Source of the DNA: Flavobacteriaceae bacterium
GTDB taxonomy: Bacteria; Bacteroidota; Bacteroidia; Flavobacteriales; Flavobacteriaceae
Assembly (NCBI GenBank): GCA_018669795.1
Contig: JABHSQ010000016.1
Span: 1-64,000, forward strand
Direction of reading: 5' to 3'
DNA: 64,000 nucleotides
Both the position numbers and the translations under genes were made by a program. The notes below the pieces were generated by a model, which worked only from the letters and a program-made list of their open reading frames with translations, did no database searches and was not told the DNA's origin. Shown here piece by piece: positions 16,310 to 25,535 of the stretch; position 1 is the stretch's first letter; the number at the start of each line of letters is the position of its first letter.

Positions 16310-17974
16310 ATGAAGTTTTCCAATAAAAAATTATCTCAAACCATTACTCAATTATGTATTGCAAAGGGAATACGAAATATTGTTATTTCCCCGGGATCTC
16401 GTAATGCACCATTAACTATTGGATTTACAGAAAACAAAAATTTTATAAATTATAGCATTGTAGATGAACGGTGTGCTGCTTTTTTTGCTTTAGGTATCGC
16501 TCAGCAACTTGACGAACCTGTGGCATTAGTTTGTTCTTCGGGATCTGCATTGTTAAATTATTATCCCGCTATTTCAGAATCTTATTATAGTGATATTCCA
16601 TTAGTTATTTTGTCAGCTGATCGTCCTTCAGAATTAATTAATATAGGAGATGGACAAACGATTCAACAAGAAAATGTATTTCAAAATCATATTTTAGAAA
16701 ATGCTAATTGTATTGAGGGCGATGCATATAACTTATTTAATGAAGCAATAATTAATTCAGCTTTAAATACTGCAATTATTAAGAAAGGACCTGTTCATAT
16801 AAACTTACCTTTCTCTGAACCTTTATATAAAACTATAGAAAATTTAACAATTACTGTTAAAAGTACTCCGATTCTAGTAGCTGCTAAAAAAGTTAATGAG
16901 GATTTAATTCCATTTGTAAAAAAGTGGAATATCGCTAAAAAAAAATTAATTTTAGTCGGCGTATTAAAGCCAAATAGTATTGAAAAAAAATATTTAGATA
17001 TTCTTGCTAAAGACGAAAGCATTATTGTGCTAACTGAAACTACTTCAAACCTCCATAACAAAAATTTTTTCCCTGCAATAGACCAACTAATAGCTTCCTT
17101 CGATAAAAATGAATTGATTAAGTTTGAACCAGAAATTCTTTTAACGTTTGGAGGTATGATTATTTCCAAAAAAATAAAAGCACTTCTAAGAGGTTATTCT
17201 CCAAAAGAACATTGGCATATAGATTCTAAAAAGGCTTATGATACATTTTTTTGTTTAACACATCATTTTAAAATAACAGCTAATTTATTCTTTAAAGAAT
17301 TATTTCCAAGGATTGAACCAGTTAAAAGTAATTATCAATCTAATTACTTGTCTATAAAAAAATATAGATTAAAAAGACATCAAGAATACATAAGTATTAT
17401 TCCATATTCAGATTTGAAAATATTCTCAGCTATTGTGGAAATTATGCCAAAAAATATGCAATTGCAATTGAGTAATAGTTCAATAGTTCGATATGCTCAA
17501 TTTTTTGATTTTGATAAGTGTATTGATGTTTTTTGTAATAGAGGAACAAGTGGTATAGATGGTAGTACTTCAACAGCAATAGGAGCAGCAGTAGTCTCAA
17601 AGAAAGAAACGCTATGTATAACAGGAGATTTAAGCTTTTTATATGATAGTAATGCATTGTGGAATAATTACATGCCATGTAATTTTAAAATTATAGTTAT
17701 TAATAATGGAGGTGGGGGAATATTTAGAATATTACCCGGTGAGAAAAATACCGATAACTTTGACACTTTCTTTGAAACAAAGCATAAATTTACGGCTTCG
17801 AATTTATGTGAAATGTATAATTTAGAATATACAATGATCCATCGTGAAAGTGAATTAAATCAGAATTTGAAGTCATTTTTTAATTCTTCAGATACTCCGA
17901 AATTATTAGAAATTTTTACTCCTTCAGAAATTAATGACCAAGTATTATTAGAATATTTTAATTTTTTAAAATAA
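16310..17974 (+). CDS. menD: 2-succinyl-5-enolpyruvyl-6-hydroxy-3-cyclohexene-1-carboxylate synthase (MenD)
   Basis: 554 residues, full length. A thiamine-diphosphate enzyme that joins isochorismate with 2-oxoglutarate. The N-terminal domain contains the MenD signature ISPGSRNAPLTIGF and DERCAAFFALG, with the conserved ThDP-activating Glu. The C-terminal ThDP/Mg domain has NRGTSGIDGSTSTAIGAA and GDLSFLYDSNAL followed by INNGGGGIFRILP. The gene follows menF by 32 bp and is closed by a terminator hairpin at 18045, so menI-menF-menD is a compact menaquinone operon. Very AT-rich codon use, like its neighbours. Confidence 0.97.
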   Translation: MKFSNKKLSQTITQLCIAKGIRNIVISPGSRNAPLTIGFTENKNFINYSIVDERCAAFFALGIAQQLDEPVALVCSSGSALLNYYPAISESYYSDIPLVILSADRPSELINIGDGQTIQQENVFQNHILENANCIEGDAYNLFNEAIINSALNTAIIKKGPVHINLPFSEPLYKTIENLTITVKSTPILVAAKKVNEDLIPFVKKWNIAKKKLILVGVLKPNSIEKKYLDILAKDESIIVLTETTSNLHNKNFFPAIDQLIASFDKNELIKFEPEILLTFGGMIISKKIKALLRGYSPKEHWHIDSKKAYDTFFCLTHHFKITANLFFKELFPRIEPVKSNYQSNYLSIKKYRLKRHQEYISIIPYSDLKIFSAIVEIMPKNMQLQLSNSSIVRYAQFFDFDKCIDVFCNRGTSGIDGSTSTAIGAAVVSKKETLCITGDLSFLYDSNALWNNYMPCNFKIIVINNGGGGIFRILPGEKNTDNFDTFFETKHKFTASNLCEMYNLEYTMIHRESELNQNLKSFFNSSDTPKLLEIFTPSEINDQVLLEYFNFLK

Positions 17975-18044
17975 TCTTATTTACCCACTAAAAGGATTGT
18001 CTGTATTTATGATAATGCGAATTTTTTTTTTAAAAAATTCAGAT

Positions 18045-18067
18045 ACTCATCTAATGAGTGTTTTTTT
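18045..18067 (+). terminator. Rho-independent terminator after menD
   Basis: ACTCAT-CTA-ATGAGT hairpin followed by G and seven T, about 70 bp after the menD stop and before the cvfB promoter. Confidence 0.75.
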
Positions 18068-18109
18068 ATAAATTAATAATCAAATATCTAACTTTAAATT
18101 ATTAAGATT

Positions 18110-18117
18110 TATCTTTG
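18110..18117 (+). promoter_or_regulatory. TAnnTTTG (-7) promoter element of cvfB
   Basis: TATCTTTG fits the Bacteroidota -7 consensus and ends 4 bp before the ATG at 18122, so the message would be almost leaderless. The same octamer precedes uvrA and glmM. No TTG is present at the ideal -33 distance. Confidence 0.45.
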
Positions 18118-18121
18118 CAAG

Positions 18122-18958
18122 ATGTTTGAAATAGGAAAATACATAACATTAACGATTTTACGAGAAACAGACCCTGGATTGTACTTGGGAAAAGATACTG
18201 AATCTGAAGAAGTAGTCTTACTACCGCATAAATACAAACCAGAAATGTTCGAGATTGATGATGAAATTCGTGTTTTTATTTATTTAGATTATGATGAGCG
18301 CCCAATTGCTACAACTTTAGAGCCTTTTTTAAATTTAAATGAATTTGGATACTTGCGTTGTGCAGATGTTACAAAACATGGAGCATTTATGGAATGGGGT
18401 TTAGAAAAACATTTGTTTGTTTCTTTTAAAGAGCAAGCACGTCCAATGAAAATTGACAACTGGTATATCGTATATTTATATTTAGATGAACAAACCAATA
18501 GATTAGCAGGTTCTAGTAAAACAAATCAGTTCTTGCAAAATGATAATTTAACAATAAAAGCCTATGATGAAGTGAATGTTTTAATAACACATTTAACTGA
18601 AAAAGGTGCCAATGTAATTATTAATGGACTTCATAAAGGGCTGATATATTTAGAAGATATATTTGAAGATATTCGCACAGGAGATCGACTAAAAGCATTT
18701 GTAAAAAATATACGTGACGATCATAAAGTTGATGTTGTATTACAAAAACAAGGTTATAGAAGTATAGAACCTAATGCACAGTTTATATTAGACGAATTAA
18801 AAGCATCTGGAGGTTTTATTCCACTACACGACAAATCTTCTCCAGAAACTATTAAAGAAATTTTGGGATTGAGTAAAAAAAGCTTTAAAAAAGCAATAGG
18901 AAGCTTATATAAGGATAAGCAAATAAGCATTAAAGATGACGGAATAGAATTAATTTAA
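18122..18958 (+). CDS. cvfB: S1-domain RNA-binding protein, CvfB family
   Basis: 278 residues. Tandem S1-like OB folds: about 1-60 (GLYLGKDTESEEVVLLPHKY), 65-125 (GYLRCADVTKHGAFMEWGLEKHLFVSFKEQA) and 145-210 (VIINGLHKGLIYLEDIFEDIRTGDRLKAFVKNIR). A C-terminal winged-helix part follows at about 215-278. This is the architecture of CvfB/YitL, an RNA-binding protein that affects expression of virulence and other genes in Staphylococcus. Its RNA targets here are unknown. It is a separate transcript behind the menD terminator. Confidence 0.88.
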   Translation: MFEIGKYITLTILRETDPGLYLGKDTESEEVVLLPHKYKPEMFEIDDEIRVFIYLDYDERPIATTLEPFLNLNEFGYLRCADVTKHGAFMEWGLEKHLFVSFKEQARPMKIDNWYIVYLYLDEQTNRLAGSSKTNQFLQNDNLTIKAYDEVNVLITHLTEKGANVIINGLHKGLIYLEDIFEDIRTGDRLKAFVKNIRDDHKVDVVLQKQGYRSIEPNAQFILDELKASGGFIPLHDKSSPETIKEILGLSKKSFKKAIGSLYKDKQISIKDDGIELI

Positions 18959-19070
18959 TTTTTTTATTCAAATATATTCATGAATTGTTATGTCAGCACT
19001 AGCATGTTAAATTAGTTTTTTTTGCTTTATATTTACTATTCTGTTCATTCCTTTATGAATTTATGAAATA

Positions 19071-19865
19071 ATGAATTTTACCGATAAAACTTTATGGATT
19101 ACTGGCGCTTCTTCAGGAATTGGAAAAGCTGTTGCTTTAGAATTATCAACTAAAAACTGTCATTTAATTCTTTCTGGAAGAAAAGAACAGGAATTAATTG
19201 ATGTGGCTGCTAGTTGTAAAAAAAATGGAAGTACTGCTTGGGTTGTTCCCTTTGATTTAGCTGATGAAAAATCTATTAATCAAGCTGCAACATTAGTTTT
19301 AGAAAAAGCAACTAAAATTGATGGTTTGTATCATTTTGGTGGTATTAGTCAGCGATCTTTTGCAAATGAAACCCCATTGTCTGTAGATAGAAAAATATTT
19401 GAAGTTAATTTTTTCGGTACCATAGGGCTTACTAAAAAAGTATTGCCATTAATGATAAAAAATGGGAGTGGTCAAATAGGTGTTACTACAAGTATAGTTG
19501 GAAAATTTGGCTTTCCTTATCGTTCTTCTTATTCTGCAACTAAACAAGCCTTGCATGGTTTTTTTGAAAGTTTAAGATCAGAAAATGTAAGTCATGGCAT
19601 AAAAATATCAATGATTATTCCAGGACGCGTAAAAACGAACATTTCTGTTAATGCATTGGATAAAGAGGGGAATGCTTATAATGAAATGGATCAAGGTCAA
19701 AATAAAGGAAAATCTGTAACTAAAACCGCAAAAATAATTGTTAGTAAATTGCAAATTGAAAAAAAAGAAATATTAGTTGGAGGAAGTGAATTAATTATGG
19801 TGCATATTCGTAGGTTTTTTCCAAGATTATACTATTATTTATCATCTAGAGTTAAACCTCTATAG
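19071..19865 (+). CDS. Short-chain dehydrogenase/reductase
   Basis: 264 residues. The NAD(P)-binding Rossmann motif GASSGIGKAVALELS sits at the N-terminus, the conserved HFGGISQRSFANE loop replaces the usual NNAG, and the catalytic SYSATKQALHGF gives the Tyr and Lys of the active site, with a Ser in GVTTSIVGKFG. The C-terminal part is basic and hydrophobic (MVHIRRFFPRLYYYLSSRV), like DltE/SDR7-type enzymes that lie against the membrane. The substrate is unknown. It precedes the VOC-domain gene by 23 bp on the same strand, so the two may be co-transcribed. Confidence 0.88.
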   Translation: MNFTDKTLWITGASSGIGKAVALELSTKNCHLILSGRKEQELIDVAASCKKNGSTAWVVPFDLADEKSINQAATLVLEKATKIDGLYHFGGISQRSFANETPLSVDRKIFEVNFFGTIGLTKKVLPLMIKNGSGQIGVTTSIVGKFGFPYRSSYSATKQALHGFFESLRSENVSHGIKISMIIPGRVKTNISVNALDKEGNAYNEMDQGQNKGKSVTKTAKIIVSKLQIEKKEILVGGSELIMVHIRRFFPRLYYYLSSRVKPL

Positions 19866-19888
19866 GTATATATGAAATTAAAAGAGGT

Positions 19889-20944
19889 ATGAAAATTAAC
19901 GGAATTCAACAATTAGGCGTAGGAGTAGAGGATATTCATGAAGCTTGGGATTGGTATCGGAAGTATTTTTCTATGGACATTTTAATGTTTGATGAAGAAG
20001 CTGTTGCAGAATTGATGTTAGCTCATACCGAAGGACAACCCAGAAAAAGACATGCAATTTTAGCATTGAACCTTGAAGGTGGAGGTGGCTTTGAAATTTG
20101 GAAGCATACTGGTAAAAAGCCAACTCCCATTTCTTTTGAAATACAGCTTGGCGATTTAGGAATAAATATTGGAGTTTTAAAATCTAAAAATGTCACTGTT
20201 GCTTACGATACGTATAAAGCAGCTGGACTTAATTTGCTTGGAGAAATTTCTGAAGATCCCAATGGTAATAAGCATTTTTTTTTAAAAGACATTTATAATA
20301 ATATTTGGGAAATTAAAGAACACTCAGAAGTCTTTAAAAAAGAAAAAGCGTTAAATGGTGGTGTTTTTGGAACTATAATAGGGGTTAAAAATATTGATGA
20401 AAGTTTAAAAGTATATCGAGATATTTTAGGATATGATGAAGTTGTGTATGATAAAACAGGACTTTTTAAAGATTATAATGGCATCCCTGGAGGCGACAAT
20501 GAGTTTAGAAGGGTTTTATTAAGACATTCAGATATTAAAGATGGAGCATTTAGCACCCTTTTTGGAAAATCTGAAATAGAATTGGTACAAGTTTTAAATA
20601 GGGAACAAAAAGATATTTATAAAGGACGTATTTGGGGTGACCCTGGCTTTATTCATTTATGTTTTGATATTAATAATATGGATGCTTTAAGAGAAAAAGC
20701 GAAAGCAATTGGCTTCCCTTTTACGGTAGATAGTGCAAAAGCTATGGATACATTTGATATGGGTGATGCCGGAGGGAATTTTGCATATATCCAGGCACCA
20801 GAAGGAACATTAATTGAATTTGTTGAAACTCATAAGATTCCTCTTATCAAAAAAATTGGTTGGAATATAGATTTTAGAAAACGAGGCAATCACCCGCTTC
20901 CAAATTGGATATTAAATTTATTTAAATATAAGAGAGTAAAATAA
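19889..20944 (+). CDS. Two-domain VOC superfamily protein (glyoxalase/dioxygenase fold)
   Basis: 351 residues with two vicinal-oxygen-chelate domains, about 1-145 (INGIQQLGVGVEDIHEAWDW) and 155-310 (GVFGTIIGVKNIDESLKVYR). Possible metal ligands are a His in GFIHLCFDI and Glu in LIEFVETHK near the C-terminus. The overall layout resembles 4-hydroxyphenylpyruvate-dioxygenase-like and ring-cleaving enzymes, but the specific signatures are missing, so no reaction is claimed. It follows the SDR gene closely and is convergent with the TIGR01777 gene (4 bp between stops). Confidence 0.8.
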   Translation: MKINGIQQLGVGVEDIHEAWDWYRKYFSMDILMFDEEAVAELMLAHTEGQPRKRHAILALNLEGGGGFEIWKHTGKKPTPISFEIQLGDLGINIGVLKSKNVTVAYDTYKAAGLNLLGEISEDPNGNKHFFLKDIYNNIWEIKEHSEVFKKEKALNGGVFGTIIGVKNIDESLKVYRDILGYDEVVYDKTGLFKDYNGIPGGDNEFRRVLLRHSDIKDGAFSTLFGKSEIELVQVLNREQKDIYKGRIWGDPGFIHLCFDINNMDALREKAKAIGFPFTVDSAKAMDTFDMGDAGGNFAYIQAPEGTLIEFVETHKIPLIKKIGWNIDFRKRGNHPLPNWILNLFKYKRVK

Positions 20945-20948
20945 AACG

Positions 20949-21857
20949 TTAATCTTTTTTAATTAATAGGTTTGACAAAGCACTGTCCAAATCTTTAAAT
21001 TTAAAATTAAATCCGTTATTGCTTAACTTTTCAACAGCTATTTGATTCCCATTAGTTAGTGTTTCTGTAAGTTCTCCAAAAATAAGTCTTAACATAAAGG
21101 TAGGTATTTTAATAGTTATTACCTTTTTTTGTAGTACTTCAGCAATTTTTGTGTTAAATTCTAAATAGGTATTATTAATCGGAGCAACTGCATTATAAGG
21201 ACCAATATACTTTTTATTAGTAATTGAATTCATAAAGACTGCTATTAGATCATCTATATGAATCCAAGAAAACACTTGTTTGCCATCACCAAATATTGGT
21301 AATATTCCAAATTTTATAGGAAGTTTTATTTTTTCAAAAGCACCTTTATGTTTAGTTAAAACAATTCCCGTTCTAACAATAATGGTACGGATGTTTAATT
21401 CATTAAATCGCAAGGCTTCCGTTTCCCAATCAATACAAATTTTAGCTAGAAAATCAGATCCAGATACATTGTCTTCTTTGAAAATTTTAGTCGATTTTTT
21501 TGTACCGTAATATCCTATTGCAGAGGAATTAATAAAAAAATCAAGTGCTACTTTGTTTTTTTTTATGGTTTCAAAAAGTAATCTTGTTGAAAGGATTCGA
21601 CTATTATACAGAATTTCTTTTCTTTTTTCTGTCCACCTACCTTCTGCAATATTAGCACCTGTTAAATTGATAATTCCAGAAACTCCTTTAAAAGCGGCAA
21701 GATCTATGTATTCTTCATCATTATTCCATAAAAAAGTTTGTGAATCTTTACTTTTTCTTCTACTAAGTATATTTACTGTATACCCTTCTTCAATTAATTT
21801 ATTCTTTAAAAAAGAGCCAATTAATCCCGTTCCACCTACTAATAGAATTTTCAACAA
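20949..21857 (-). CDS. TIGR01777-family NAD(P)-dependent epimerase-like protein
   Basis: 302 residues. An N-terminal nucleotide-binding Rossmann motif GGTGLIGSFLKNKL is followed by NLTGANIAEGRWTEKRKEIL, a stretch diagnostic of the TIGR01777/YfcH family; then SSAIGYYG and FSWIHIDDLIAVF. The C-terminal DUF1731-type part is present. The family is an extended SDR whose physiological substrate is not established. Stand-alone on the minus strand between the VOC gene and the MFS transporter. Confidence 0.88.
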   Translation of the reverse strand: MLKILLVGGTGLIGSFLKNKLIEEGYTVNILSRRKSKDSQTFLWNNDEEYIDLAAFKGVSGIINLTGANIAEGRWTEKRKEILYNSRILSTRLLFETIKKNKVALDFFINSSAIGYYGTKKSTKIFKEDNVSGSDFLAKICIDWETEALRFNELNIRTIIVRTGIVLTKHKGAFEKIKLPIKFGILPIFGDGKQVFSWIHIDDLIAVFMNSITNKKYIGPYNAVAPINNTYLEFNTKIAEVLQKKVITIKIPTFMLRLIFGELTETLTNGNQIAVEKLSNNGFNFKFKDLDSALSNLLIKKD

Positions 21858-21934
21858 TTAATTATTTTTTTAATATTCATAACACCTTCCTATTTGTAAA
21901 TTGTAGTTTTATTTCAAAAATATCGATTTAAATA

Positions 21935-23251
21935 TTATTTGATGGTTTTAGAAGTTTTTATCATTCCATAATACAGTATGTATCCATAGCAAATCATGGT
22001 TAGTATAAAGGCTGTTTTAAACCCAAATCCGTCTATTAAACTCCCAAAAGCAAAAGGTATAATAGCTCCGCCTACAATTGCCATACAAAGCAATCCTGAA
22101 GCTTGTGCTTTTAAATCTCCTAAACCTTCTAGCGTTAAGGTGAAAATAGTTGGAAACATTATTGAATTAAATAAACCTACTGCTAAGATAGACCACATAG
22201 AAACTAAACCTACTGTATTAATTGAAATTACAATTAAAACAATAGCGAGTAAAGCAAAAATACTGAGTACCCTGCCTGGTGACATTATTTTTGTTAGATA
22301 AGCTCCAATAAAACGTCCAATCATTGCCCCTCCCCAATAAAAGATTATAAAAATCCCCAATAAAGATTTTGGATCAGAATTAGAAAATGTTTTATTAAAA
22401 GTGCTAGCTATTGTATTTGCAATATTCATCATAGTTTGATTCTCAGCAATGATTACTGCAAGATTCATATCATCAAAATAGTTCACCAAAAAACTACCTA
22501 TAGCTACTTCCGCTCCTACATACACAAATATACCAAGAGCGCCTAACATCATCATTTTGTTTTTTAATAAGGCTAAATAACCCCCTTTAGGGCTTTCCTC
22601 CATTACTTTAGGTAACTTTATAAAGGAAAAGGTTAGTGCTAATATTCCTATAAAAGCAGCAATAAATAAAAATGGTGTTTGAACTGTTGCGGCTTCAGCT
22701 GCATAATAACTTGCTTTATCTGTGTTGTTCAATAGGTTGATTTCCTCAGATGTTTTTACGGAATCGCTTAATAAGAATAAAGCCCCAACAACGGGTGCTA
22801 TGGTTGTTCCTAATGAATTAAAAGCTTGCGATAGGTTTAATCGGCTAGAGGCCCCATCTTCAGAACCTAATAAAGCAACATAGGGATTTGCTGCAACTTG
22901 CAATACAGTAATTCCACCAGCTAGAGTAAAGTAACCAACTAAAAACACATTAAAGTTTCTATATTCAGCTGCAGGATAAAAGAGTAAGCATCCAATAGCC
23001 ATAATTACCAATCCTAAAACAATTCCTTTTTTATATCCAATCTTGGTGAGGATGGCTCCAGCAGGCAGAGAAATTACAAAAAAGGCAGTGAAAAATGCAA
23101 ATTGAACCAATACTGTTTTGGCATAGGACATTTCAAAAACTTCTTTTAACCTTGGGACTAAACTATCAACTAGAACAGTAATAAACCCCCATAAAAAAAA
23201 CAGAATGGTAACCGATATAAAGGAGGATTGATATGACTTTTTTTGACTCAT
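21935..23251 (-). CDS. MFS transporter, FucP/GluP-like sugar:proton symporter type
   Basis: 438 residues with about 12 membrane helices. The N-terminal half (FLWGFITVLVDSLVPRLKEVFEMSYAKTVLVQ) and the GGITVLQVAANPYVALLG segment match the fucose/glucose/galactose permease branch of the major facilitator superfamily. An insert (about 145-185) separates helices near the middle. Inner-membrane uptake of a sugar is the family expectation; the substrate is not readable. Its ATG follows the stop of the C1 peptidase gene with no gap (TAAATG), so the two are co-translated, which hints at a related substrate such as a glycopeptide product, an inference only. Confidence 0.88.
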   Translation of the reverse strand: MSQKKSYQSSFISVTILFFLWGFITVLVDSLVPRLKEVFEMSYAKTVLVQFAFFTAFFVISLPAGAILTKIGYKKGIVLGLVIMAIGCLLFYPAAEYRNFNVFLVGYFTLAGGITVLQVAANPYVALLGSEDGASSRLNLSQAFNSLGTTIAPVVGALFLLSDSVKTSEEINLLNNTDKASYYAAEAATVQTPFLFIAAFIGILALTFSFIKLPKVMEESPKGGYLALLKNKMMMLGALGIFVYVGAEVAIGSFLVNYFDDMNLAVIIAENQTMMNIANTIASTFNKTFSNSDPKSLLGIFIIFYWGGAMIGRFIGAYLTKIMSPGRVLSIFALLAIVLIVISINTVGLVSMWSILAVGLFNSIMFPTIFTLTLEGLGDLKAQASGLLCMAIVGGAIIPFAFGSLIDGFGFKTAFILTMICYGYILYYGMIKTSKTIK

Positions 23252-24373
23252 TTAAATTCCTATTTTACTTGAGATATTTTTAGGAATACCATCTTTATGT
23301 AATGTAATACTTATAGTTTTTAAGCGGACATAAGCTTCACTGAAATAAACATATCCATCAAATTTGGTTCTTTTTTCATCAGTTCCCCAACTGTTTTTTA
23401 CTTTATAATATTTATTTCCGTTTTGATCTTTAACACTACCGGTAATGTGCATTAAGTGATCGTCTGTTGTTTTAAAATTTTCAAACTCCTGTTGACGGTA
23501 TTCTTGAGTAACATCCATTTCTGGGTAAATACTGTGCAGTGCTTTTAGGTTATTTAATTTATTAGAAGGGATAACTGCAACTCCGTCCTTAGCTGAAAAA
23601 GTTTTTTCACTAACATCACAGTCAATTTCAGCAGTATAACCATTCGCTAATGCATGATCAATAATTTCAACTAAGTCATCTATAGGTACATTATAAAAAC
23701 TACCGTTACTAAAGTTGTCTGGAATATTTAAAATAAAGTCCTTATAATAAGGAGCTTGTGTAAATGAAGTGATATTAATATAATCGTCTGCATTAATTTT
23801 TACCATTTTAGCAAATTGTAAGGGAGTATATTTTTTTCCTTCATAGTTAAACTCTGTAATATTTTCACCTAAATAAACATCTAAAACTGCAGTGTATGCA
23901 TCTCGCCACTTTGGATCTAAACTTTTGCCAGGGTTTTTAATGTAAGTATCTAACATAGCTGTTAAAATCGAAACCATTTCTGCATGGTTATGTTGTTCTT
24001 TATTTCCTTGCAAACCACTGTAGGCATCTATCGGAACTAAACCATGTTCACGTATACTATTAAAAACATCGTGTGCTAAACCTCCTTCGCTAAATTGAGC
24101 TTTACCTTGTCTTGAAACATAAATATTCGCTTTTGTTGGGTAAGTGTTTCTAACATTATACATTTCAGAAATATCAATTTTTTTCCCAGTTAATCGCATT
24201 ATTTCAGATTCTATAAATGAAGAAGTAGAAAAACTCCAACAGGTTCCGGTATTTCCTTGACTTATAACTGGAGTCGCGTTTAAATCGATTACATCGGTAA
24301 ATTTATAGACTTCTTGAGCGTTAATGACTAGACTGCTCAATGCAATTCCAAAACAGATTAATAGTTTATTCAT
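23252..24373 (-). CDS. C1-family cysteine peptidase (bleomycin hydrolase/aminopeptidase C type), exported
   Basis: 373 residues. A cleavable signal peptide (MNKLLICFGIALSSLVINAQ) indicates export to the periplasm, unlike the cytoplasmic classical PepC. The active site is intact: the oxyanion Gln39 and nucleophile C45 in ISQGNTGTCWSFSTSSF, the His in DDHLMHITG and the Asn in KVKNSWGTD. Length is somewhat below bleomycin hydrolase (about 450), and the C-terminus ends soon after the last core strands. Probable role: trimming peptides outside the cytoplasm. The MFS transporter gene starts directly at its stop codon. Confidence 0.9.
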   Translation of the reverse strand: MNKLLICFGIALSSLVINAQEVYKFTDVIDLNATPVISQGNTGTCWSFSTSSFIESEIMRLTGKKIDISEMYNVRNTYPTKANIYVSRQGKAQFSEGGLAHDVFNSIREHGLVPIDAYSGLQGNKEQHNHAEMVSILTAMLDTYIKNPGKSLDPKWRDAYTAVLDVYLGENITEFNYEGKKYTPLQFAKMVKINADDYINITSFTQAPYYKDFILNIPDNFSNGSFYNVPIDDLVEIIDHALANGYTAEIDCDVSEKTFSAKDGVAVIPSNKLNNLKALHSIYPEMDVTQEYRQQEFENFKTTDDHLMHITGSVKDQNGNKYYKVKNSWGTDEKRTKFDGYVYFSEAYVRLKTISITLHKDGIPKNISSKIGI

Positions 24374-24676
24374 TTATTTTTTTTAGATTTATAATTACAA
24401 GAGAATAGCAGTGTAGTTGACAAAACAAATAAAAGAAAATAGTTCATAATATTTGATTTTATATATAAATTATAATAGAAGTTTAATAGTCATATTATTA
24501 AAAATAACAATTTTTCGAAGTTATTCAATTTTTATGTTAATTCAATAATATTTTCAATATTGTTGCTTCAAATTTCACTCAAATACACAAGTTAATGCAT
24601 AAACAATTATAACATTTATCAGTGTAAAAAAGATTTTTTATGAAGTCTTTTCTATATTTACATTAAATTATAAAAT
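24374..24676. other. AT-rich intergenic region between divergent C1-peptidase and menB genes
   Basis: 303 bp with no plausible reading frame. It must contain both promoters. A TATATTTA near 24652-24659 resembles the -7 element for menB with its last base changed. I see no hairpin with a T run and no repeat. Confidence 0.5.
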
Positions 24677-25516
24677 ATGAACTCTCCCAATTGGATCACC
24701 GTTAAAGAATATTCAGATATCACCTATAAAAAATGTGATGGTGTTGCACGTATAGCATTTAATCGTCCCGATGTTCGGAATGCTTTTCGACCAAAAACGA
24801 CGAGTGAATTATTAAATGCTTTTCATGATGCGCAAGAAGATACTTCCATTGGTGTGGTATTACTTTCTGCAGAAGGACCTTCAACTAAAGATGGAGTGTA
24901 TAGTTTTTGTAGTGGGGGAGACCAAAAGGCTAGGGGGCATCAAGGATATGTAGGAGAAGATGGTTACCATCGACTTAATATTTTGGATTTGCAACGAATG
25001 ATTCGTTTTATGCCAAAAGCAGTTATTTGTGTGGTTCCTGGATGGGCAGTAGGAGGAGGTCATAGCCTTCATGTAGTTTGTGATTTAACTTTAGCGAGCA
25101 AAGAACACGCTATATTTAAACAAACAGATGCCGATGTTACCAGTTTTGATGGCGGTTATGGAAGTGCTTATTTAGCTAAAATGGTTGGGCAGAAAAAAGC
25201 AAGAGAAATATTTTTCTTAGGAAGAAGTTACAGTGCTCAAGAGGCATATGAAATGGGAATGGTTAATGCAGTAATTCCGCATAAAGAGCTAGAAGATACT
25301 GCTTTTGGATGGGCACAAGAAATACTAGCTAAATCTCCAACCTCTATTAAAATGCTGAAATTTGCTATGAATCTTACCGATGACGGTATGGTTGGTCAAC
25401 AGGTTTTTGCTGGTGAAGCTACCCGCCTTGCTTATATGACGGATGAAGCAAAAGAAGGTCGTGATGCATTTTTAGAAAAAAGAAAGCCAAATTTTGATAA
25501 AAAATGGCTTCCTTAA
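24677..25516 (+). CDS. menB: 1,4-dihydroxy-2-naphthoyl-CoA synthase (MenB)
   Basis: 279 residues of the crotonase superfamily. MenB closes the second ring of the naphthoquinone from o-succinylbenzoyl-CoA. Signature regions: GVARIAFNRPDVRNAFRPKT, the oxyanion-hole segment FCSGGDQKARGHQGYVGEDG, VPGWAVGGGHSLHVVCDLT, then the conserved Asp in TDADVTSFDGGYGSAYLAK. The N- and C-termini are complete. It is separated from menI-menF-menD by 6.7 kb; menA, menC and menE are not in the window. Convergent with asnB, with 19 bp between stops. Confidence 0.97.
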   Translation: MNSPNWITVKEYSDITYKKCDGVARIAFNRPDVRNAFRPKTTSELLNAFHDAQEDTSIGVVLLSAEGPSTKDGVYSFCSGGDQKARGHQGYVGEDGYHRLNILDLQRMIRFMPKAVICVVPGWAVGGGHSLHVVCDLTLASKEHAIFKQTDADVTSFDGGYGSAYLAKMVGQKKAREIFFLGRSYSAQEAYEMGMVNAVIPHKELEDTAFGWAQEILAKSPTSIKMLKFAMNLTDDGMVGQQVFAGEATRLAYMTDEAKEGRDAFLEKRKPNFDKKWLP

Positions 25517-25535
25517 TTGACTAAAAAAATGGATT

